Positions 18,862 through 30,380 of a stretch of 53,670 bases of DNA are shown here, in pieces. The notes below the pieces were generated by a model. It saw only the letters and a program-made list of their open reading frames with translations. It was not told the origin of the DNA and did not search any database. The stretch comes from Legionella sp. (GTDB lineage: Bacteria > Pseudomonadota > Gammaproteobacteria > Legionellales > Legionellaceae). How positions within the stretch are numbered: the stretch's first letter is position 1; every line of letters begins with the position of its first letter. Where the stretch lies: positions 1 to 53,670 of the forward strand of contig JAFKHV010000024.1 in assembly GCA_017306715.1 (NCBI GenBank), read 5' to 3'. Both the position numbers and the translations under genes were made by a program.

Positions 18862-20114
18862 TGATTGAACTGAAAAATTACACATTAAATTTTGGCCCCC
18901 AACATCCCGCTGCACACGGGGTTTTACGCTTAGTAATGGAACTCGAAGGTGAAACGATAGTGCGTGCAGATCCACATATTGGATTATTGCATCGTGCTAC
19001 AGAGAAGCTTGCTGAAACCAAACCTTATATTCAAAATATTGGTTACATGGATAGGTTAGATTATGTATCCATGATGTGTAACGAACATGCATACGTGAAT
19101 GCGATTGAAAAGCTTCTGGGTATAGATATACCCATCCGTGCTAAATATATTCGAACCATGTTTGATGAAGTTACCCGAATCTTGAATCATTTATTATGGC
19201 TCGGTGCTATAGCTCTCGATATAGGTGCAATGACTGTTTTTCTTTATTGCTTCCGTGAACGCGAAGATTTATTTGACTGCTATGAGGCTGTGTCTGGAGC
19301 GCGAATGCACGCTACCTATTATCGTCCAGGAGGTGTTGCACGCGATCTACCGGATTCAATGCCCCAATACAAACCTTCGCGTTGGCATAGTGACCGTGAA
19401 GTTGAAAAAATGAATGAATATCGACAAGGCAGTTTACTGGATTTCTTATGGGAATTTACCGAGCGATTTCCCAAATGTGTCGATGAATATGAGACGTTAC
19501 TGACTGATAATCGTATCTGGAAGCAACGTACTGTAGATATCGGTGTTGTTAGTCCTGAAGAGGCTTTGCAGTGGGGATTTACCGGACCGATGTTAAGAGG
19601 TTCTGGAATTGCCTGGGACCTAAGAAAAAAACAAACCTATGCCGCATATGATCAAGTTGATTTTGATATTCCTGTAGGTAAAACAGGAGATTGTTATGAT
19701 CGATATCTAGTTCGAGTTGAAGAGCTTCGGCAATCAAATCGAATTGTGAGACAGTGTATAGAATGGTTAAAAAATAATCCGGGTCCGGTTAAAATTGATG
19801 ATCATAAAGTAGTACCACCCCGACGTGTGGAAATGAAACATGATATGGAAGCACTTATCCACCATTTTAAATTGTTTACAGAAGGATTTTGTTTACCTCC
19901 TGGTGAAGTTTATAGCGCTGTAGAAGCACCCAAAGGCGAGTTTGGAATTTACATGGTCTCTGATGGTGCGAACAAGCCTTATCGATTAAAAATACGTGCT
20001 CCAGGTTTTGCACATTTATCGAGTTATGATGAAATGACTCGAGGACATATGCTTGCAGATGGTGTAGCTATATTGGCAAGTCAAGATATAGTATTTGGTG
20101 AAATTGATCGCTAA
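18861..20114 (+). CDS. nuoD: NADH-quinone oxidoreductase subunit D
   Basis: NuoD (417 residues) is the 49-kDa subunit related to hydrogenase large subunits and forms most of the quinone cavity with NuoB. The N-terminal [14 protein letters not shown] holds the quinone-head histidine, and [12 protein letters not shown] follows. The protein ends with DIVFGEIDR, the family's typical C-terminus. It starts on the last base of the nuoC stop codon. Confidence 0.96.
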   Translation: MIELKNYTLNFGPQHPAAHGVLRLVMELEGETIVRADPHIGLLHRATEKLAETKPYIQNIGYMDRLDYVSMMCNEHAYVNAIEKLLGIDIPIRAKYIRTMFDEVTRILNHLLWLGAIALDIGAMTVFLYCFREREDLFDCYEAVSGARMHATYYRPGGVARDLPDSMPQYKPSRWHSDREVEKMNEYRQGSLLDFLWEFTERFPKCVDEYETLLTDNRIWKQRTVDIGVVSPEEALQWGFTGPMLRGSGIAWDLRKKQTYAAYDQVDFDIPVGKTGDCYDRYLVRVEELRQSNRIVRQCIEWLKNNPGPVKIDDHKVVPPRRVEMKHDMEALIHHFKLFTEGFCLPPGEVYSAVEAPKGEFGIYMVSDGANKPYRLKIRAPGFAHLSSYDEMTRGHMLADGVAILASQDIVFGEIDR

Positions 20115-20183
20115 AACAGATAAGCGTTTTAGAAAGAGCCATGTCGATTCTAAGGCGTAATTTTATAGAAATAAAGGGTTACC

Positions 20184-20687
20184 ATGTCTGATAGTTCAGT
20201 TAAAAAATTACATCAACTGGTGGCAGAGCCTGCCATAAAAGAAATCGATCATTGGATTGCAAAGTATCCTGCTGATCAACGACAATCTGCAGTAATGAGT
20301 GCTTTGATGATTGTACAGGAACAGCATGGACATTTAACACCAGAGTTAATGGATGCAGTAGCTGAATATTTGGATATGGCACCCATATCAGTATATGAAG
20401 TTGCCAGTTTTTATACGATGTATCAACGTGAACCAGTCGGCAAGAATTCAATTAACGTTTGTACAAGTATCTCCTGTCTATTAAGAAAATCTAACGAAGT
20501 AATTAACCATCTAGAAAAGAAGCTGGGTATTAAGCTCGGTGAAACTACAGCCGATGGTCGTTTTACTTTGCGATCTGTTGAATGTTTAGGCGCATGTGTT
20601 GGTGCACCCATGATGCAGATAAATAAAGATTATCACGAACATCTTACTCCTGAGTCTATAGATCAAATATTGGACCAGTACCAATAA
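20184..20687 (+). CDS. nuoE: NADH-quinone oxidoreductase subunit E
   Basis: NuoE (167 residues) is the 24-kDa thioredoxin-like subunit carrying the binuclear cluster N1a. Ligand cysteines appear in CTSISC and, about 35 residues later, in ECLGACVGAP. The N-terminal helical part (residues 15-75) is normal. A spacer of 69 bases follows nuoD. NuoE, NuoF and NuoG form the NADH-dehydrogenase module. Confidence 0.95.
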   Translation: MSDSSVKKLHQLVAEPAIKEIDHWIAKYPADQRQSAVMSALMIVQEQHGHLTPELMDAVAEYLDMAPISVYEVASFYTMYQREPVGKNSINVCTSISCLLRKSNEVINHLEKKLGIKLGETTADGRFTLRSVECLGACVGAPMMQINKDYHEHLTPESIDQILDQYQ

Positions 20688-20701
20688 GTTAGAGGACTGC
20701 C

Positions 20702-21979
20702 ATGGTCAAATTAAATCAAGTATGTTACCGAACATTTCATTTACCACAGCCGTGGACTCTTTCTTCATATGAAAGCGTTGGCGGATACAGTTCCTGGCGG
20801 AAAATTCTCAAGGAGCAAATTTCGCCTCAATTTATAATTGATGAACTTAAAACATCTGCATTAAGAGGTCGCGGAGGAGCAGGCTTCCCTACTGGTTTAA
20901 AGTGGAGCTTTATGAATCGCAATACTCCAGGCCAAAAATACGTAGTTTGTAACTCAGACGAAGGTGAGCCAGGAACCTGTAAAGATCGCGAAATTCTCAC
21001 TTTAAATCCGCATCAGCTTATCGAAGGTATGGCTATTGCGGGTTATGTGATGGGTGCGACAGTAGGCTATAACTACATACGTGGGGAATTTTGGTTGCCG
21101 TATAACCGCACGGAGCAGGCAATACAAGAAGCTTATGCTGCGGGGTTGTTGGGAAAAAACATCCTGGGATCTGGTATTGATTTCGATCTTTATAATCATT
21201 TAGGTGCAGGCGCATATATTTGCGGTGAAGAAACAGCCTTGTTAAATTCACTCGAAGGTAAAAAAGGCCAACCACGTTTCAAACCACCATTTCCAGCCAA
21301 TTACGGTCTCTATGGAAAGCCCACCACAATCAATAATACGGAAACTTTTGCCTCTGTACCGGTAATAATGGAACAAGGCGGGGAATGGTTTCTAAAATTA
21401 GGTAAACCAAATAATGGTGGAACAAAATGTTTCAGTGTTAGCGGTCATGTTAATAAACCTGGAAACTTTGAAATCCCGTTGGGTACCCCGTTCAAAGATT
21501 TACTTGAATTGGCCGGTGGTATGCTTGAGGGAAGAAAAATTAAAGCGGTTATCCCAGGTGGAACCTCCATGCGTGTATTACCAGGTGAGGTGATGATGGG
21601 ACTCGATATGGATTATGACAGTATTCAGAAAGCTGGATCAGGGCTTGGTTCTGGAGCGGTCATCGTTATGGACGAAACAACCTGTATGGTTGATACCCTT
21701 TATCGAATATCCGAATTTTATATGGAAGAATCTTGTGGACAATGTACACCTTGCCGTGAGGGTACAGGTTGGCTTGTACGCTTATTACATCGCATTAAAG
21801 AAGGACATGGTGAGCCTGGAGATATAGAAAAATTAGTCAATGTTGCTGACAATATAGAAGGCAGAACCATTTGCGCCCTCGGAGAGGCAGCTGCTTGGCC
21901 TGTACAAAGTTTTGTCAAGCAATTTTACCATGAATTTGACTATTTCATTAAGCATAAACGCTCAATGGTCGCAGCATAA
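20702..21979 (+). CDS. nuoF: NADH-quinone oxidoreductase subunit F
   Basis: NuoF (425 residues) binds NADH and FMN and holds the tetranuclear cluster N3. The nucleotide-binding glycine-rich loop [11 protein letters not shown], the FMN region [23 protein letters not shown] and the cluster motif [11 protein letters not shown] with a later Cys in TICALGEA are all visible. It lies 14 bases after nuoE and 13 bases before nuoG. Confidence 0.97.
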   Translation: MVKLNQVCYRTFHLPQPWTLSSYESVGGYSSWRKILKEQISPQFIIDELKTSALRGRGGAGFPTGLKWSFMNRNTPGQKYVVCNSDEGEPGTCKDREILTLNPHQLIEGMAIAGYVMGATVGYNYIRGEFWLPYNRTEQAIQEAYAAGLLGKNILGSGIDFDLYNHLGAGAYICGEETALLNSLEGKKGQPRFKPPFPANYGLYGKPTTINNTETFASVPVIMEQGGEWFLKLGKPNNGGTKCFSVSGHVNKPGNFEIPLGTPFKDLLELAGGMLEGRKIKAVIPGGTSMRVLPGEVMMGLDMDYDSIQKAGSGLGSGAVIVMDETTCMVDTLYRISEFYMEESCGQCTPCREGTGWLVRLLHRIKEGHGEPGDIEKLVNVADNIEGRTICALGEAAAWPVQSFVKQFYHEFDYFIKHKRSMVAA

Positions 21980-21992
21980 GAGAAGGTTTACC

Positions 21993-24347
21993 ATGACAAC
22001 AACTATAGAAATTGACGGCAAAATATTTGAGACCGAAAATGGCAAAATGATTATTGAAGTTGCAGATGAAGCAGGAATTCATATCCCCAGATTTTGTTAC
22101 CATAAAAAACTTTCCGTAGCTGCTAACTGTCGCATGTGCCTTGTCGAAGTTGAAAATGGCCGAAAGCCTGTTCCTGCTTGCGCGACACCTATTACCAATG
22201 GTATGAAAGTATTTACCAAGTCCGAACAAGCCTTGTATTCCCAGAAAGCCGTTATGGAATTTTTACTCATAAATCATCCTCTAGACTGCCCCATTTGCGA
22301 TCAAGGAGGGGAATGTGAACTTCAAGATGTTTCAATGGGGTATGGTGCGGATCAGACAGAATATACTGAAAGTAAACGAGCGGTAGAAGATGATAATCTT
22401 GGCGAGTTAATTGCTACAGAAATGACAAGATGCATTCATTGCACCCGATGTGTACGATTCGGCGAAGAAATTGCGGGCCTACGTGAGTTAGGGGCAACAG
22501 GCCGTGGGGAGCACATGCAAATCGGCACGTATGTTCAGCATAGCCTCAAATCAGAAATTTCAGGTAACATAATCGACCTTTGTCCGGTGGGTGCACTAAC
22601 CTCAAAGCCCTATCGTTTTACAGCGAGAGCATGGGAACTAGTGCAGCATAATAGTATTGCTCCTCATGATTGTCTTGGTTCTAATGTATATTTACATACA
22701 CGACGTGATGAATTAATGCGTGCGGTGCCCAAAGAAAATGAACAGATTAATGAAACCTGGTTATCAGATCGCGATCGTTTTAGCTACTTAGGATTAAAAA
22801 ATAATGCTCGCGCCAGCCGTCCTCAAATAAAAAGAAATGGTCAGTGGGAAACGGTTGATTGGGAGACCGCTTTAAAATTTACCGCAGATGGTCTTAGTCG
22901 GGTTATAAAACAGCATGGTGGTGAGCAAGTGGCAGCGTTTACATCAAGCTCAGCCACACTTGAAGAAATGTATCTGTTACAAAAATGGATGCGGGAAATA
23001 GGTGTAACTAATCTTGATCACCGTCTGCATCAAGTAGACTTTAAAGATCAGGATCATTTACCTACAATGCCGGTAAATTCTCTGCCCTATGCAGAAATTG
23101 AAAATCAACAAACAATCATATTAATCGGGTGTAATGTTGAGCGTGAAGTTCCTTTAGCAGGGGTACGTATTCGTAAAGCATTTCGCAATGGAGCAACAAT
23201 TCACGCAATCAACCCTGTCAAATACGACTACTATTTCGATGTCGATGAGCATGTTGTTGTAAATCCATTAGAATTACCTTTATTTTTGGCGCAAATCATT
23301 ACTGCACTAGGTGAAAATACAGGAAAATTTCCTGCGGAGGTACAACGATTACTGGTTGGACTCCAACCGGATAATCAAGCTCAAATACTCGCAAACGCAC
23401 TAAAAAATGAAAAAGTCTGTCTGGTGCTCGGTGCTCTTTGTGAAAACCATCCCGAGGCAGGTTTAATTAGAAGTCTTGTTCACATTTTGGAGAAATTAAC
23501 GCAGGTTAAAAGTATTCATTTCACAACTGGTGCAAATACTGCTGGTGCCTGGCTAGCAGGTATGGTTCCGCATCGTGGCGTTGGTGGCAAATCTTTAAAT
23601 ACCATAGGTCTTAATGTTATTGAAGCAGTCGAAAAAAAGCTAAAGGCTTATGTCTTAATGGGTGTTGAGCCTGGCTATGATTTTGCTAACCCATATGGTA
23701 CAAGACAATCCATGCTTGGCGCGGAGTTCGTGGTATTATTATCTGCATACAATCACGAATCGATGCATGATTATGCTGATGTGATACTACCAATAGCACC
23801 CTATGCAGAAACATCAGGAACTTACATAAATATTGATAATACCTGGCAGACTGTAAAAGGTGCAATGAGTCCTTATGGTGAATCGAGACCGGCTTGGAAA
23901 GTGTTACGTGTTCTTGGGAATCTTTTTCAATGCAAAGATTTTGAATACATGTCGACAGAAGATGTACTGGCAGAAATTAGAAATGCGCTGGCGATTACCT
24001 CAGGACATGAGTACAAGCCCTTTTATCCAGACAGTTTACCTTTAATAAAACATGCGTTAACGCGTGTAGGTGAGTGGCCGCTCTATCGCGCTGACTCTAT
24101 TGTTCGAAATGCCAAGGAACTTCAATTGTGCGCGGCGGCAGACACAGCGTGTATTCGCGTACATCCATCAACTGCTGATCGCTTGCAATTAGGTGATTTT
24201 GCTACTGTATCTCAAGGTGAGATTGAGATAACATTGCCCCTCACACGGGATGAACGTATCGCGGCTGATGTCGTATGGGTAGCAAATGCAATGCCTGAAA
24301 CTGTTGATTTAGGCCATTCATTTGCTGCAATAACAATCAAGCGCTAG
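21993..24347 (+). CDS. nuoG: NADH-quinone oxidoreductase subunit G
   Basis: NuoG (784 residues from the ATG at 21993, with GAAGG upstream) is the large iron-sulfur subunit. The N-terminal ferredoxin domain has cysteines in CRMCLVE and the more distal ligands. CPICDQGGECELQD and CIHCTRC hold clusters N5 and N4. The following region contains HDCLGSNVYLHTR with a single Cys, so the extra cluster N7 found in E. coli NuoG is probably absent, as in many short NuoG proteins. The rest is a molybdopterin-oxidoreductase-like fold without active-site function. A longer frame from 21912 overlaps nuoF and is not used. Confidence 0.95.
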   Translation: MTTTIEIDGKIFETENGKMIIEVADEAGIHIPRFCYHKKLSVAANCRMCLVEVENGRKPVPACATPITNGMKVFTKSEQALYSQKAVMEFLLINHPLDCPICDQGGECELQDVSMGYGADQTEYTESKRAVEDDNLGELIATEMTRCIHCTRCVRFGEEIAGLRELGATGRGEHMQIGTYVQHSLKSEISGNIIDLCPVGALTSKPYRFTARAWELVQHNSIAPHDCLGSNVYLHTRRDELMRAVPKENEQINETWLSDRDRFSYLGLKNNARASRPQIKRNGQWETVDWETALKFTADGLSRVIKQHGGEQVAAFTSSSATLEEMYLLQKWMREIGVTNLDHRLHQVDFKDQDHLPTMPVNSLPYAEIENQQTIILIGCNVEREVPLAGVRIRKAFRNGATIHAINPVKYDYYFDVDEHVVVNPLELPLFLAQIITALGENTGKFPAEVQRLLVGLQPDNQAQILANALKNEKVCLVLGALCENHPEAGLIRSLVHILEKLTQVKSIHFTTGANTAGAWLAGMVPHRGVGGKSLNTIGLNVIEAVEKKLKAYVLMGVEPGYDFANPYGTRQSMLGAEFVVLLSAYNHESMHDYADVILPIAPYAETSGTYINIDNTWQTVKGAMSPYGESRPAWKVLRVLGNLFQCKDFEYMSTEDVLAEIRNALAITSGHEYKPFYPDSLPLIKHALTRVGEWPLYRADSIVRNAKELQLCAAADTACIRVHPSTADRLQLGDFATVSQGEIEITLPLTRDERIAADVVWVANAMPETVDLGHSFAAITIKR

Positions 24348-24359
24348 GCAGGAAAGAAT

Positions 24360-25382
24360 ATGCTGCATGATATTAGCTTATTAATTTGGGTCGTTTTAAA
24401 AATATTGATAATTGTAGTTCCTCTGCTTTTAGCTGTTGCATATTTAATTTATGCCGAGCGAAAAGTCATTGGCTATATTCAGGCGCGAATTGGTCCCAAT
24501 CGCGTAGGTATTAAAGGTCTTCTTCAGCCTATTGCCGATTTAATTAAATTAATCACTAAAGAAATTATCATTCCGTCACGTTCAAATAAATATTTGTTTG
24601 TGATTGCGCCCTTGTTTGCGTTGGTACCAGCATTAGTTGGATGGGCCGTAATTCCTTTTCAAGAGGGGATGGCACTTGCCGATATTAATGCAGGTATTTT
24701 GTATGTATTCGCTATGAGCTCATTGGGTGTTTATGGTGTTCTAATCGCGGGGTGGGCATCTAATTCTAAATATGCCATGTTTGGTGCTCTTCGAAGTACA
24801 GCACAAACAGTTTCTTATGAAATCGCCATGGGTTTTGCGTTGGTTGGTGTCTTACTAGCTGCTGGCAGCATGAATTTAACGGACATTGTTAATTCACAAA
24901 AAGGAGGAATACTTCACTGGTGGTTCCTGCCTTTGCTTCCATTATTTCTTGTTTTTTGGATTGCGGGTATTGCCGAAACAAATCGTGCTCCATTTGATTT
25001 GGCGGAAGGTGAGTCTGAAATTGTGGCGGGATTTCATGTTGAATACTCAGGAATTGGTTTCGCACTTTTTTTCCTCTCAGAATATGCAAGCATGATTCTA
25101 ATCTCGGCACTGCTTAGTTTACTTTTTCTCGGTGGCTGGATGTCGCCATTTGAAGGGGTTCCCTTTCTAGAAGAAGTATTTTCAGTAGTACCTGGATTTA
25201 TCTGGTTGCTGGTTAAAATAAGTTTCTTCTTATTTGTTTATCTATGGGTCCGCGCAACGTTTCCACGATATCGTTATGATCAACTGATGCGATTAGGATG
25301 GAAAGTGTTGATTCCGGTTACTATTGTATGGATTATCGTAACCGCATTAATGGTAATCGCTCAGGTCAAGCCCTGGTTTTGA
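24360..25382 (+). CDS. nuoH: NADH-quinone oxidoreductase subunit H
   Basis: NuoH (340 residues, about eight membrane helices) closes the quinone cavity and links the peripheral arm to the proton-pumping chain. The conserved RIGPNRVG near residue 43-50 and the acidic loop [18 protein letters not shown] are present. It lies 12 bases after nuoG and 13 before nuoI. Confidence 0.96.
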   Translation: MLHDISLLIWVVLKILIIVVPLLLAVAYLIYAERKVIGYIQARIGPNRVGIKGLLQPIADLIKLITKEIIIPSRSNKYLFVIAPLFALVPALVGWAVIPFQEGMALADINAGILYVFAMSSLGVYGVLIAGWASNSKYAMFGALRSTAQTVSYEIAMGFALVGVLLAAGSMNLTDIVNSQKGGILHWWFLPLLPLFLVFWIAGIAETNRAPFDLAEGESEIVAGFHVEYSGIGFALFFLSEYASMILISALLSLLFLGGWMSPFEGVPFLEEVFSVVPGFIWLLVKISFFLFVYLWVRATFPRYRYDQLMRLGWKVLIPVTIVWIIVTALMVIAQVKPWF

Positions 25383-25395
25383 TAAAGAGAAGCCG

Positions 25396-25896
25396 ATGAA
25401 TAAATTATACAAAAATATTAAATACTATCTGCGAAGTTTTCTGCTCCTGGAATTATTGTCAGGGTTGAAGCTTACCGGAAAATACTTCTTTAAAAAGAAG
25501 ATAACCGTGCAGTTTCCTGAGGAACAAACACCAACTTCTCCGCGTTTTAGAGGCTTGTTAGCATTAAGGCGCTACCCTAACGGCGAAGAGCGCTGCATAG
25601 CATGTAAACTATGTGAAGCAGTTTGTCCTGCACTGGCAATAACGATTGAATCAGAACCACGCGAAGATGGTTCACGCCGTACTACACGTTATGATTTAGA
25701 TATTTTCAAATGCATCAATTGCGGATTGTGCGAGGAATCATGTCCTGTTGATTCCATTGTGGTAACACCAGTACTTCATTACCACATAAGCGAGCGGGGC
25801 CAGAATATTATGACTAAAGAAAAGTTATTAGCTCTGGGAGATTTGATGGAGCCTAAGCTGGCTGCAGATAGAGCTATTGATGAAAAATATCGCTAA
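25396..25896 (+). CDS. nuoI: NADH-quinone oxidoreductase subunit I
   Basis: NuoI (166 residues) carries two tetranuclear clusters, N6a and N6b, passing electrons to NuoB. The two ferredoxin motifs are [12 protein letters not shown] and [12 protein letters not shown]. An amphipathic N-terminal part (about 1-40) attaches it to the membrane arm. It is in phase with neighbouring nuo genes in a tight operon, 12 bases before nuoJ. Confidence 0.97.
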   Translation: MNKLYKNIKYYLRSFLLLELLSGLKLTGKYFFKKKITVQFPEEQTPTSPRFRGLLALRRYPNGEERCIACKLCEAVCPALAITIESEPREDGSRRTTRYDLDIFKCINCGLCEESCPVDSIVVTPVLHYHISERGQNIMTKEKLLALGDLMEPKLAADRAIDEKYR

Positions 25897-25908
25897 CAAG
25901 GTGCTACT

Positions 25909-26538
25909 ATGCAACACATACTGATTGAAGTAATTTTTTACGTTTTCGCAGCAATTGCGCTTGTTTCAGCACTTATGGTTATAACCCAGAATAATCCAGT
26001 ACGATGTGTACTCTTCTTGGTTGTAACTTTTTTTAGTAGTGCTGTTTTATGGATTTTAGCAGAAGCCGAATTCCTGGCATTAATATTGATTCTTGTTTAT
26101 GTTGGCGCAGTGATGACGCTGTTTTTATTTGTCGTTATGATGCTCGATATCGATATCGAGTCAATGAAAAGTCATTTTATAAAATCCTTACCTCTCGGAT
26201 TAATTTTAGTTGCCCTATTAACAGGCCTTTTAATATCAGCTATTCCTAAAGATGATTTTAAACATAATCTTGAACAAAAAGTTACGACTGAGCGTAGCAC
26301 TACAAGTCATCCGTTGGAAATAAACTCTTCCAATACTGAAGCGTTAGGGATGGTTTTGTATACGGATTATTTTTTAGCATTTGAATTGGCTGCAGTTTTG
26401 TTATTAATAGCCATAGTTTCGGCGATCACCTTGGCACACCGAAATACCCGAAGCTCTAAACGACAGGATGTAAAAAAGCAGATAATGGTAGAGTCCACTT
26501 CAAGAGTTGAGCTCGTTAGTATGAAAGCCGAAAAATGA
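25909..26538 (+). CDS. nuoJ: NADH-quinone oxidoreductase subunit J
   Basis: NuoJ (209 residues) is a five-helix membrane-arm subunit related to ND6. The conserved glycine-containing third helix is seen in LVYVGAVMTLFLFVVMM, and the first helix is followed by NNPVRCVLFLV. A polar insertion (about 118-148) separates helices four and five, and the basic C-terminal tail is longer than in some relatives. Confidence 0.94.
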   Translation: MQHILIEVIFYVFAAIALVSALMVITQNNPVRCVLFLVVTFFSSAVLWILAEAEFLALILILVYVGAVMTLFLFVVMMLDIDIESMKSHFIKSLPLGLILVALLTGLLISAIPKDDFKHNLEQKVTTERSTTSHPLEINSSNTEALGMVLYTDYFLAFELAAVLLLIAIVSAITLAHRNTRSSKRQDVKKQIMVESTSRVELVSMKAEK

Positions 26539-26557
26539 GAATTAAGGAATAAGTATA

Positions 26558-26863
26558 ATGATACCTGTAAATAATTATTTAATTTTAAGTACCATAATTT
26601 TTGGTTTTGGTTTAATTGGTGTAATGCTTAATCGTCGCAATATTATTCTTTTATTGGTTTGTATCGAATTGATGCTGTTGGCAGTGAATACTAATTTCGT
26701 TGCCTTTTCGCATTACTATAACGAAATTTCTGGTCAGGTTTACGTTTTCTTTATACTTACCGTTGCAGCAGCAGAAGCAGCAATAGGTTTGGCTATCGTA
26801 ATGTTGCTTTATAGAAATCGCGGTAATATAAATGTTAATAAAATGAATCACTTAAAAGGTTAA
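26558..26863 (+). CDS. nuoK: NADH-quinone oxidoreductase subunit K
   Basis: NuoK (101 residues) is the three-helix ND4L-type subunit. The two conserved membrane glutamates are in [10 protein letters not shown] and [12 protein letters not shown], both needed for proton transfer in E. coli. It is followed four bases later by the nuoL GTG start. Confidence 0.96.
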   Translation: MIPVNNYLILSTIIFGFGLIGVMLNRRNIILLLVCIELMLLAVNTNFVAFSHYYNEISGQVYVFFILTVAAAEAAIGLAIVMLLYRNRGNINVNKMNHLKG

Positions 26864-26867
26864 TATT

Positions 26868-28841
26868 GTGAGTATACAACAACTATGCTTGATCATTGTT
26901 CTAGCTCCCTTGGCTGGTTCGCTCGTCGCTGGATTATTTCGTAATCAAATCGGACGAATTGGAGCTCACTCGGTAACGATATTGGGAGTCACTCTATCAC
27001 TTATTGCTTCATTACTGGTGGCTAAGCAAGTTTTTAGCACTGGCTTTGTCGCAGAAAATATCACTTTATATCATTGGGCAACAGGGGGCATGTTATTACC
27101 TTACGAATTTAATCTGGGTTTCTTAATTGATCCGTTAACAACGGTGATGTTACTCATTGTGAACTTCGTATCCTTATTAGTGCATATTTATAGTATCGGT
27201 TATATGGAAGATGATGATGGATATCAGCGTTTCTTTAGCTATATCTCTCTCTTTACTTTTATGATGCTCATGCTCGTTACCTCGAATAATTTTCTCCAAC
27301 TATTTTTTGGTTGGGAAGGTGTAGGTTTAGTATCTTATTTGCTCATCGGGTTCTGGTATCAAAAAGAATCTGCACTTGAAGGAAGTTTAAAAGCATTTCT
27401 AGTTAACCGGGTCGGTGATTTTGGATTTGTAATCGGAATTGCGTTGATTTTTGCTTACACCGGTAGTATCGAATACACAAAAGTTTTTCAAAGCGCTGAG
27501 TATTTAACGACTCAAACTATAGAGCTATTTGGAGGGCATCCATGGTCTGTCGTTTCAGTAATTTGTTTATCGCTTTATGTAGGCGCGATGGGTAAATCAG
27601 CTCAGGTTCCTTTACATGTATGGTTACCAGAATCTATGGAAGGCCCAACACCTATATCTGCATTAATCCATGCGGCTACTATGGTTACAGCGGGTGTCTT
27701 CATGCTTGCGCGAATCTCACCAATTTTAGAGTTTTCAACGACTGCACTCACTGTGATCTTGGTAATCGGTGCTACTGGAGCATTGTTTACTGGAATACTC
27801 GCTTTGGTTATGAATGATATAAAAAGGGTTGTTGCTTACTCTACACTATCTCAATTAGGTTACATGATGGTAGGTATTGGTACATCTGCTTATAGCGCCG
27901 GGATGTTCCACTTACTAACTCATGCATGTTTTAAAGCGCTACTATTCTTGGGAGCCGGCTCAGTTATTATTGGTATGCATCACGAGCAGGATATGCGTAA
28001 AATGGGTGGTTTATGGAAAAAAATGCCCATAACTTATATCACGTTTATTATCGGTAGCCTTGCATTATGTGCCATACCACCTTTTTCAGGTTTTTTCTCT
28101 AAGGATACAATAATTGAAGCAGCAGAGCTTGCTGAAATACCGGGAAGTGATTATGCATATTATTGTGTTTTAATCGGCGCAATGGTTACTGCATTGTATA
28201 CATTTAGATCGTTGTTTATGACTTTCCATGGAAAACCGCGAATGGATGAGCATACATTTGATCATGTTCATGAGTCACCCTGGGTAGTCTGGTTGCCTTT
28301 AGTGTTATTAGCAATCCCCTCCGTTATAATAGGATATTTGTTATACATGCCGATGTTATTTACTAAACCAACTTTGTTGGGCTCATCCCTCTTTGTTCTC
28401 CCTGAACATGATGTTTTAAATGAATTATCCCATGAGGTAACCTCACCTTTGGGAAGTGTACTGCATTCAGTTCATTCATTAACTCTTTGGTTCACATTGA
28501 TTGGGATAGTGATTTCATGGATCTGTTATATTGGAAAACCAACACTTCCAACTATGCTTGCCAAACGTTTCTCGATTATTTACAGGGTGTTATTAAATAA
28601 ATACGGTTTTGATGCATTGAATAATTTAATATTCGTAAATGGGTCTAAATTGATGGGAAGAGTATTCTATCGGGTTGGTGATCAAAAACTTATCGATGGT
28701 ATGGTCGTTAATGGTAGTAGTAAACTGGTGTATTGGTTTTCAAGTAAAGGCCGATTATTCCAGAGTGGCTACATCTATCATTACGCCGCGGTAATGGTAT
28801 TTGGTTTATTAGGTTTTTTATGCTGGTTAATTCTAGGCTGA
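26868..28841 (+). CDS. nuoL: NADH-quinone oxidoreductase subunit L
   Basis: NuoL (657 residues) is the most distal antiporter-like proton-pumping subunit, with the long amphipathic C-terminal helix running along the membrane arm. It starts with GTG at 26868. Conserved features include GWEGVGLVSYLLIGFW with the key glutamate, the lysine of GKSAQVPLHVWLPE, ALIHAATMVTAGV and the C-terminal helix region. It is part of the nuoL-M-N set at the operon end. Confidence 0.96.
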   Translation: MSIQQLCLIIVLAPLAGSLVAGLFRNQIGRIGAHSVTILGVTLSLIASLLVAKQVFSTGFVAENITLYHWATGGMLLPYEFNLGFLIDPLTTVMLLIVNFVSLLVHIYSIGYMEDDDGYQRFFSYISLFTFMMLMLVTSNNFLQLFFGWEGVGLVSYLLIGFWYQKESALEGSLKAFLVNRVGDFGFVIGIALIFAYTGSIEYTKVFQSAEYLTTQTIELFGGHPWSVVSVICLSLYVGAMGKSAQVPLHVWLPESMEGPTPISALIHAATMVTAGVFMLARISPILEFSTTALTVILVIGATGALFTGILALVMNDIKRVVAYSTLSQLGYMMVGIGTSAYSAGMFHLLTHACFKALLFLGAGSVIIGMHHEQDMRKMGGLWKKMPITYITFIIGSLALCAIPPFSGFFSKDTIIEAAELAEIPGSDYAYYCVLIGAMVTALYTFRSLFMTFHGKPRMDEHTFDHVHESPWVVWLPLVLLAIPSVIIGYLLYMPMLFTKPTLLGSSLFVLPEHDVLNELSHEVTSPLGSVLHSVHSLTLWFTLIGIVISWICYIGKPTLPTMLAKRFSIIYRVLLNKYGFDALNNLIFVNGSKLMGRVFYRVGDQKLIDGMVVNGSSKLVYWFSSKGRLFQSGYIYHYAAVMVFGLLGFLCWLILG

Positions 28842-28855
28842 GTTAAGGTGAGAGT

Positions 28856-30361
28856 ATGCATTATTTGCTAAATTTACTGGTTTGGTTACCAATTATTGGT
28901 GGCGTATTTGTGCTTCTCTCAGGAGATGATCGAAGCCCGAATATCTCTCGTTACTTAGCTTTATTTACAGTTATTCTTTGTTTATTGTTATGTATTCCTT
29001 TGATTAATGGTTTCGATATTAAGGGATTGGGCATGCAATATGTAGAGCAGTATGCCTGGATGCCTGGTTTAGGGATCTCATATAGCTTAGGTATCGATGG
29101 TCTTTCACTTATATTAATTGTTTTAAGTATTTTTACAAATTTGGTTGTAATATTAGCTACCTGGGAAAGTATTACGAATAGAGTATCTCAATACTTGGCA
29201 GCTTTTTTAATCATGCAGGGCCTATTAGTCGGTGTTTTCGCAGCCTTGGACGCAATTTTATTTTATGTTTTCTGGGAAGCTACACTCATACCAATGTATC
29301 TGATTATTGGTATTTGGGGTTCAGCAAACAGAGTCTATGCTGCAATAAAATTTTTCTTATACACTTTTTTAGGCTCCGTACTTATGTTGGCGAGCTTCTT
29401 ATATATGGGGTATATAGCAGGTTCATTTAGCATTGAATCATTTTATGCCATTAAATTGGGTATGACCGCTCAAACGCTCATATTTGTTGCGTTCTTCTTG
29501 GGATTTGCGATTAAGATTCCAATGTTTCCAGTACATACATGGTTACCTGATGCACATACTGAAGCGCCAGCGGGTGGATCTATTGTACTGGCGGCGATCT
29601 TATTAAAACTTGGAGCTTACGGTTTTATTCGCTTTTCTTTACCTATAGTTCCAGATGCGTGTAATCAATACGCCGGGATAATGGTTGTATTATCTTTGAT
29701 AGCAGTGGTTTATATCGCGTTAATTGCCATTGTGCAAAAAGACATGAAAAGGTTAATCGCTTATTCGTCTATTTCCCATATGGGGTTTGTTACTTTAGGT
29801 TGTTTTGCTGTCTTCCTAATTGCGAGACAAACTGGATTAAGCAATGCTGGCTTAGTGCTTGAAGGTGCAATAGTCGTTATGATCTCACATGCATTCGTCT
29901 CAAGTGGAATGTTTGCAGGGGTTGGTTTCATATATGATCGTATGCATACTCGCCAAATCGCTGATTTTGGTGGTGTTGTTAACACGATGCCTGTATTTGC
30001 ATCATTTTTTATGCTTTTTTGTATGGCGAATGCTGGTTTGCCCGGAACTTCGGGTTTTGTTGGTGAGTTTATGGTGATTTTAGGTTCAATGAAGGCTGGC
30101 TTTTGGATCACCTTTTGGGCTGCAACCACTTTAATCACTGCAGCAGCCTACAACTTATGGATGTATAAACGCGTGATATTCGGTAAAGTTGCAAACGAAA
30201 AAGTGGCGGAATTGAAAGATTTATCTGGATATGAGCTGAGTGCATACATTTTACTGGCGTTAATGGTTATTGTAATGGGTGTCTACCCAGAATTCATTTT
30301 AAACTATATACACCAGACGGTAACTCACACGCTCGCATTAGCAAGCCAAACAAAACTGTAA
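28856..30361 (+). CDS. nuoM: NADH-quinone oxidoreductase subunit M
   Basis: NuoM (501 residues) is the ND4-type antiporter-like subunit with about 14 helices. The glutamate helix [17 protein letters not shown] and the lysine-bearing [19 protein letters not shown] are typical of the family. [18 protein letters not shown] marks the second half. It lies 14 bases after nuoL and 19 before nuoN. Confidence 0.96.
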   Translation: MHYLLNLLVWLPIIGGVFVLLSGDDRSPNISRYLALFTVILCLLLCIPLINGFDIKGLGMQYVEQYAWMPGLGISYSLGIDGLSLILIVLSIFTNLVVILATWESITNRVSQYLAAFLIMQGLLVGVFAALDAILFYVFWEATLIPMYLIIGIWGSANRVYAAIKFFLYTFLGSVLMLASFLYMGYIAGSFSIESFYAIKLGMTAQTLIFVAFFLGFAIKIPMFPVHTWLPDAHTEAPAGGSIVLAAILLKLGAYGFIRFSLPIVPDACNQYAGIMVVLSLIAVVYIALIAIVQKDMKRLIAYSSISHMGFVTLGCFAVFLIARQTGLSNAGLVLEGAIVVMISHAFVSSGMFAGVGFIYDRMHTRQIADFGGVVNTMPVFASFFMLFCMANAGLPGTSGFVGEFMVILGSMKAGFWITFWAATTLITAAAYNLWMYKRVIFGKVANEKVAELKDLSGYELSAYILLALMVIVMGVYPEFILNYIHQTVTHTLALASQTKL

Positions 30362-30380
30362 TGAGTCAAGGTTAACAATC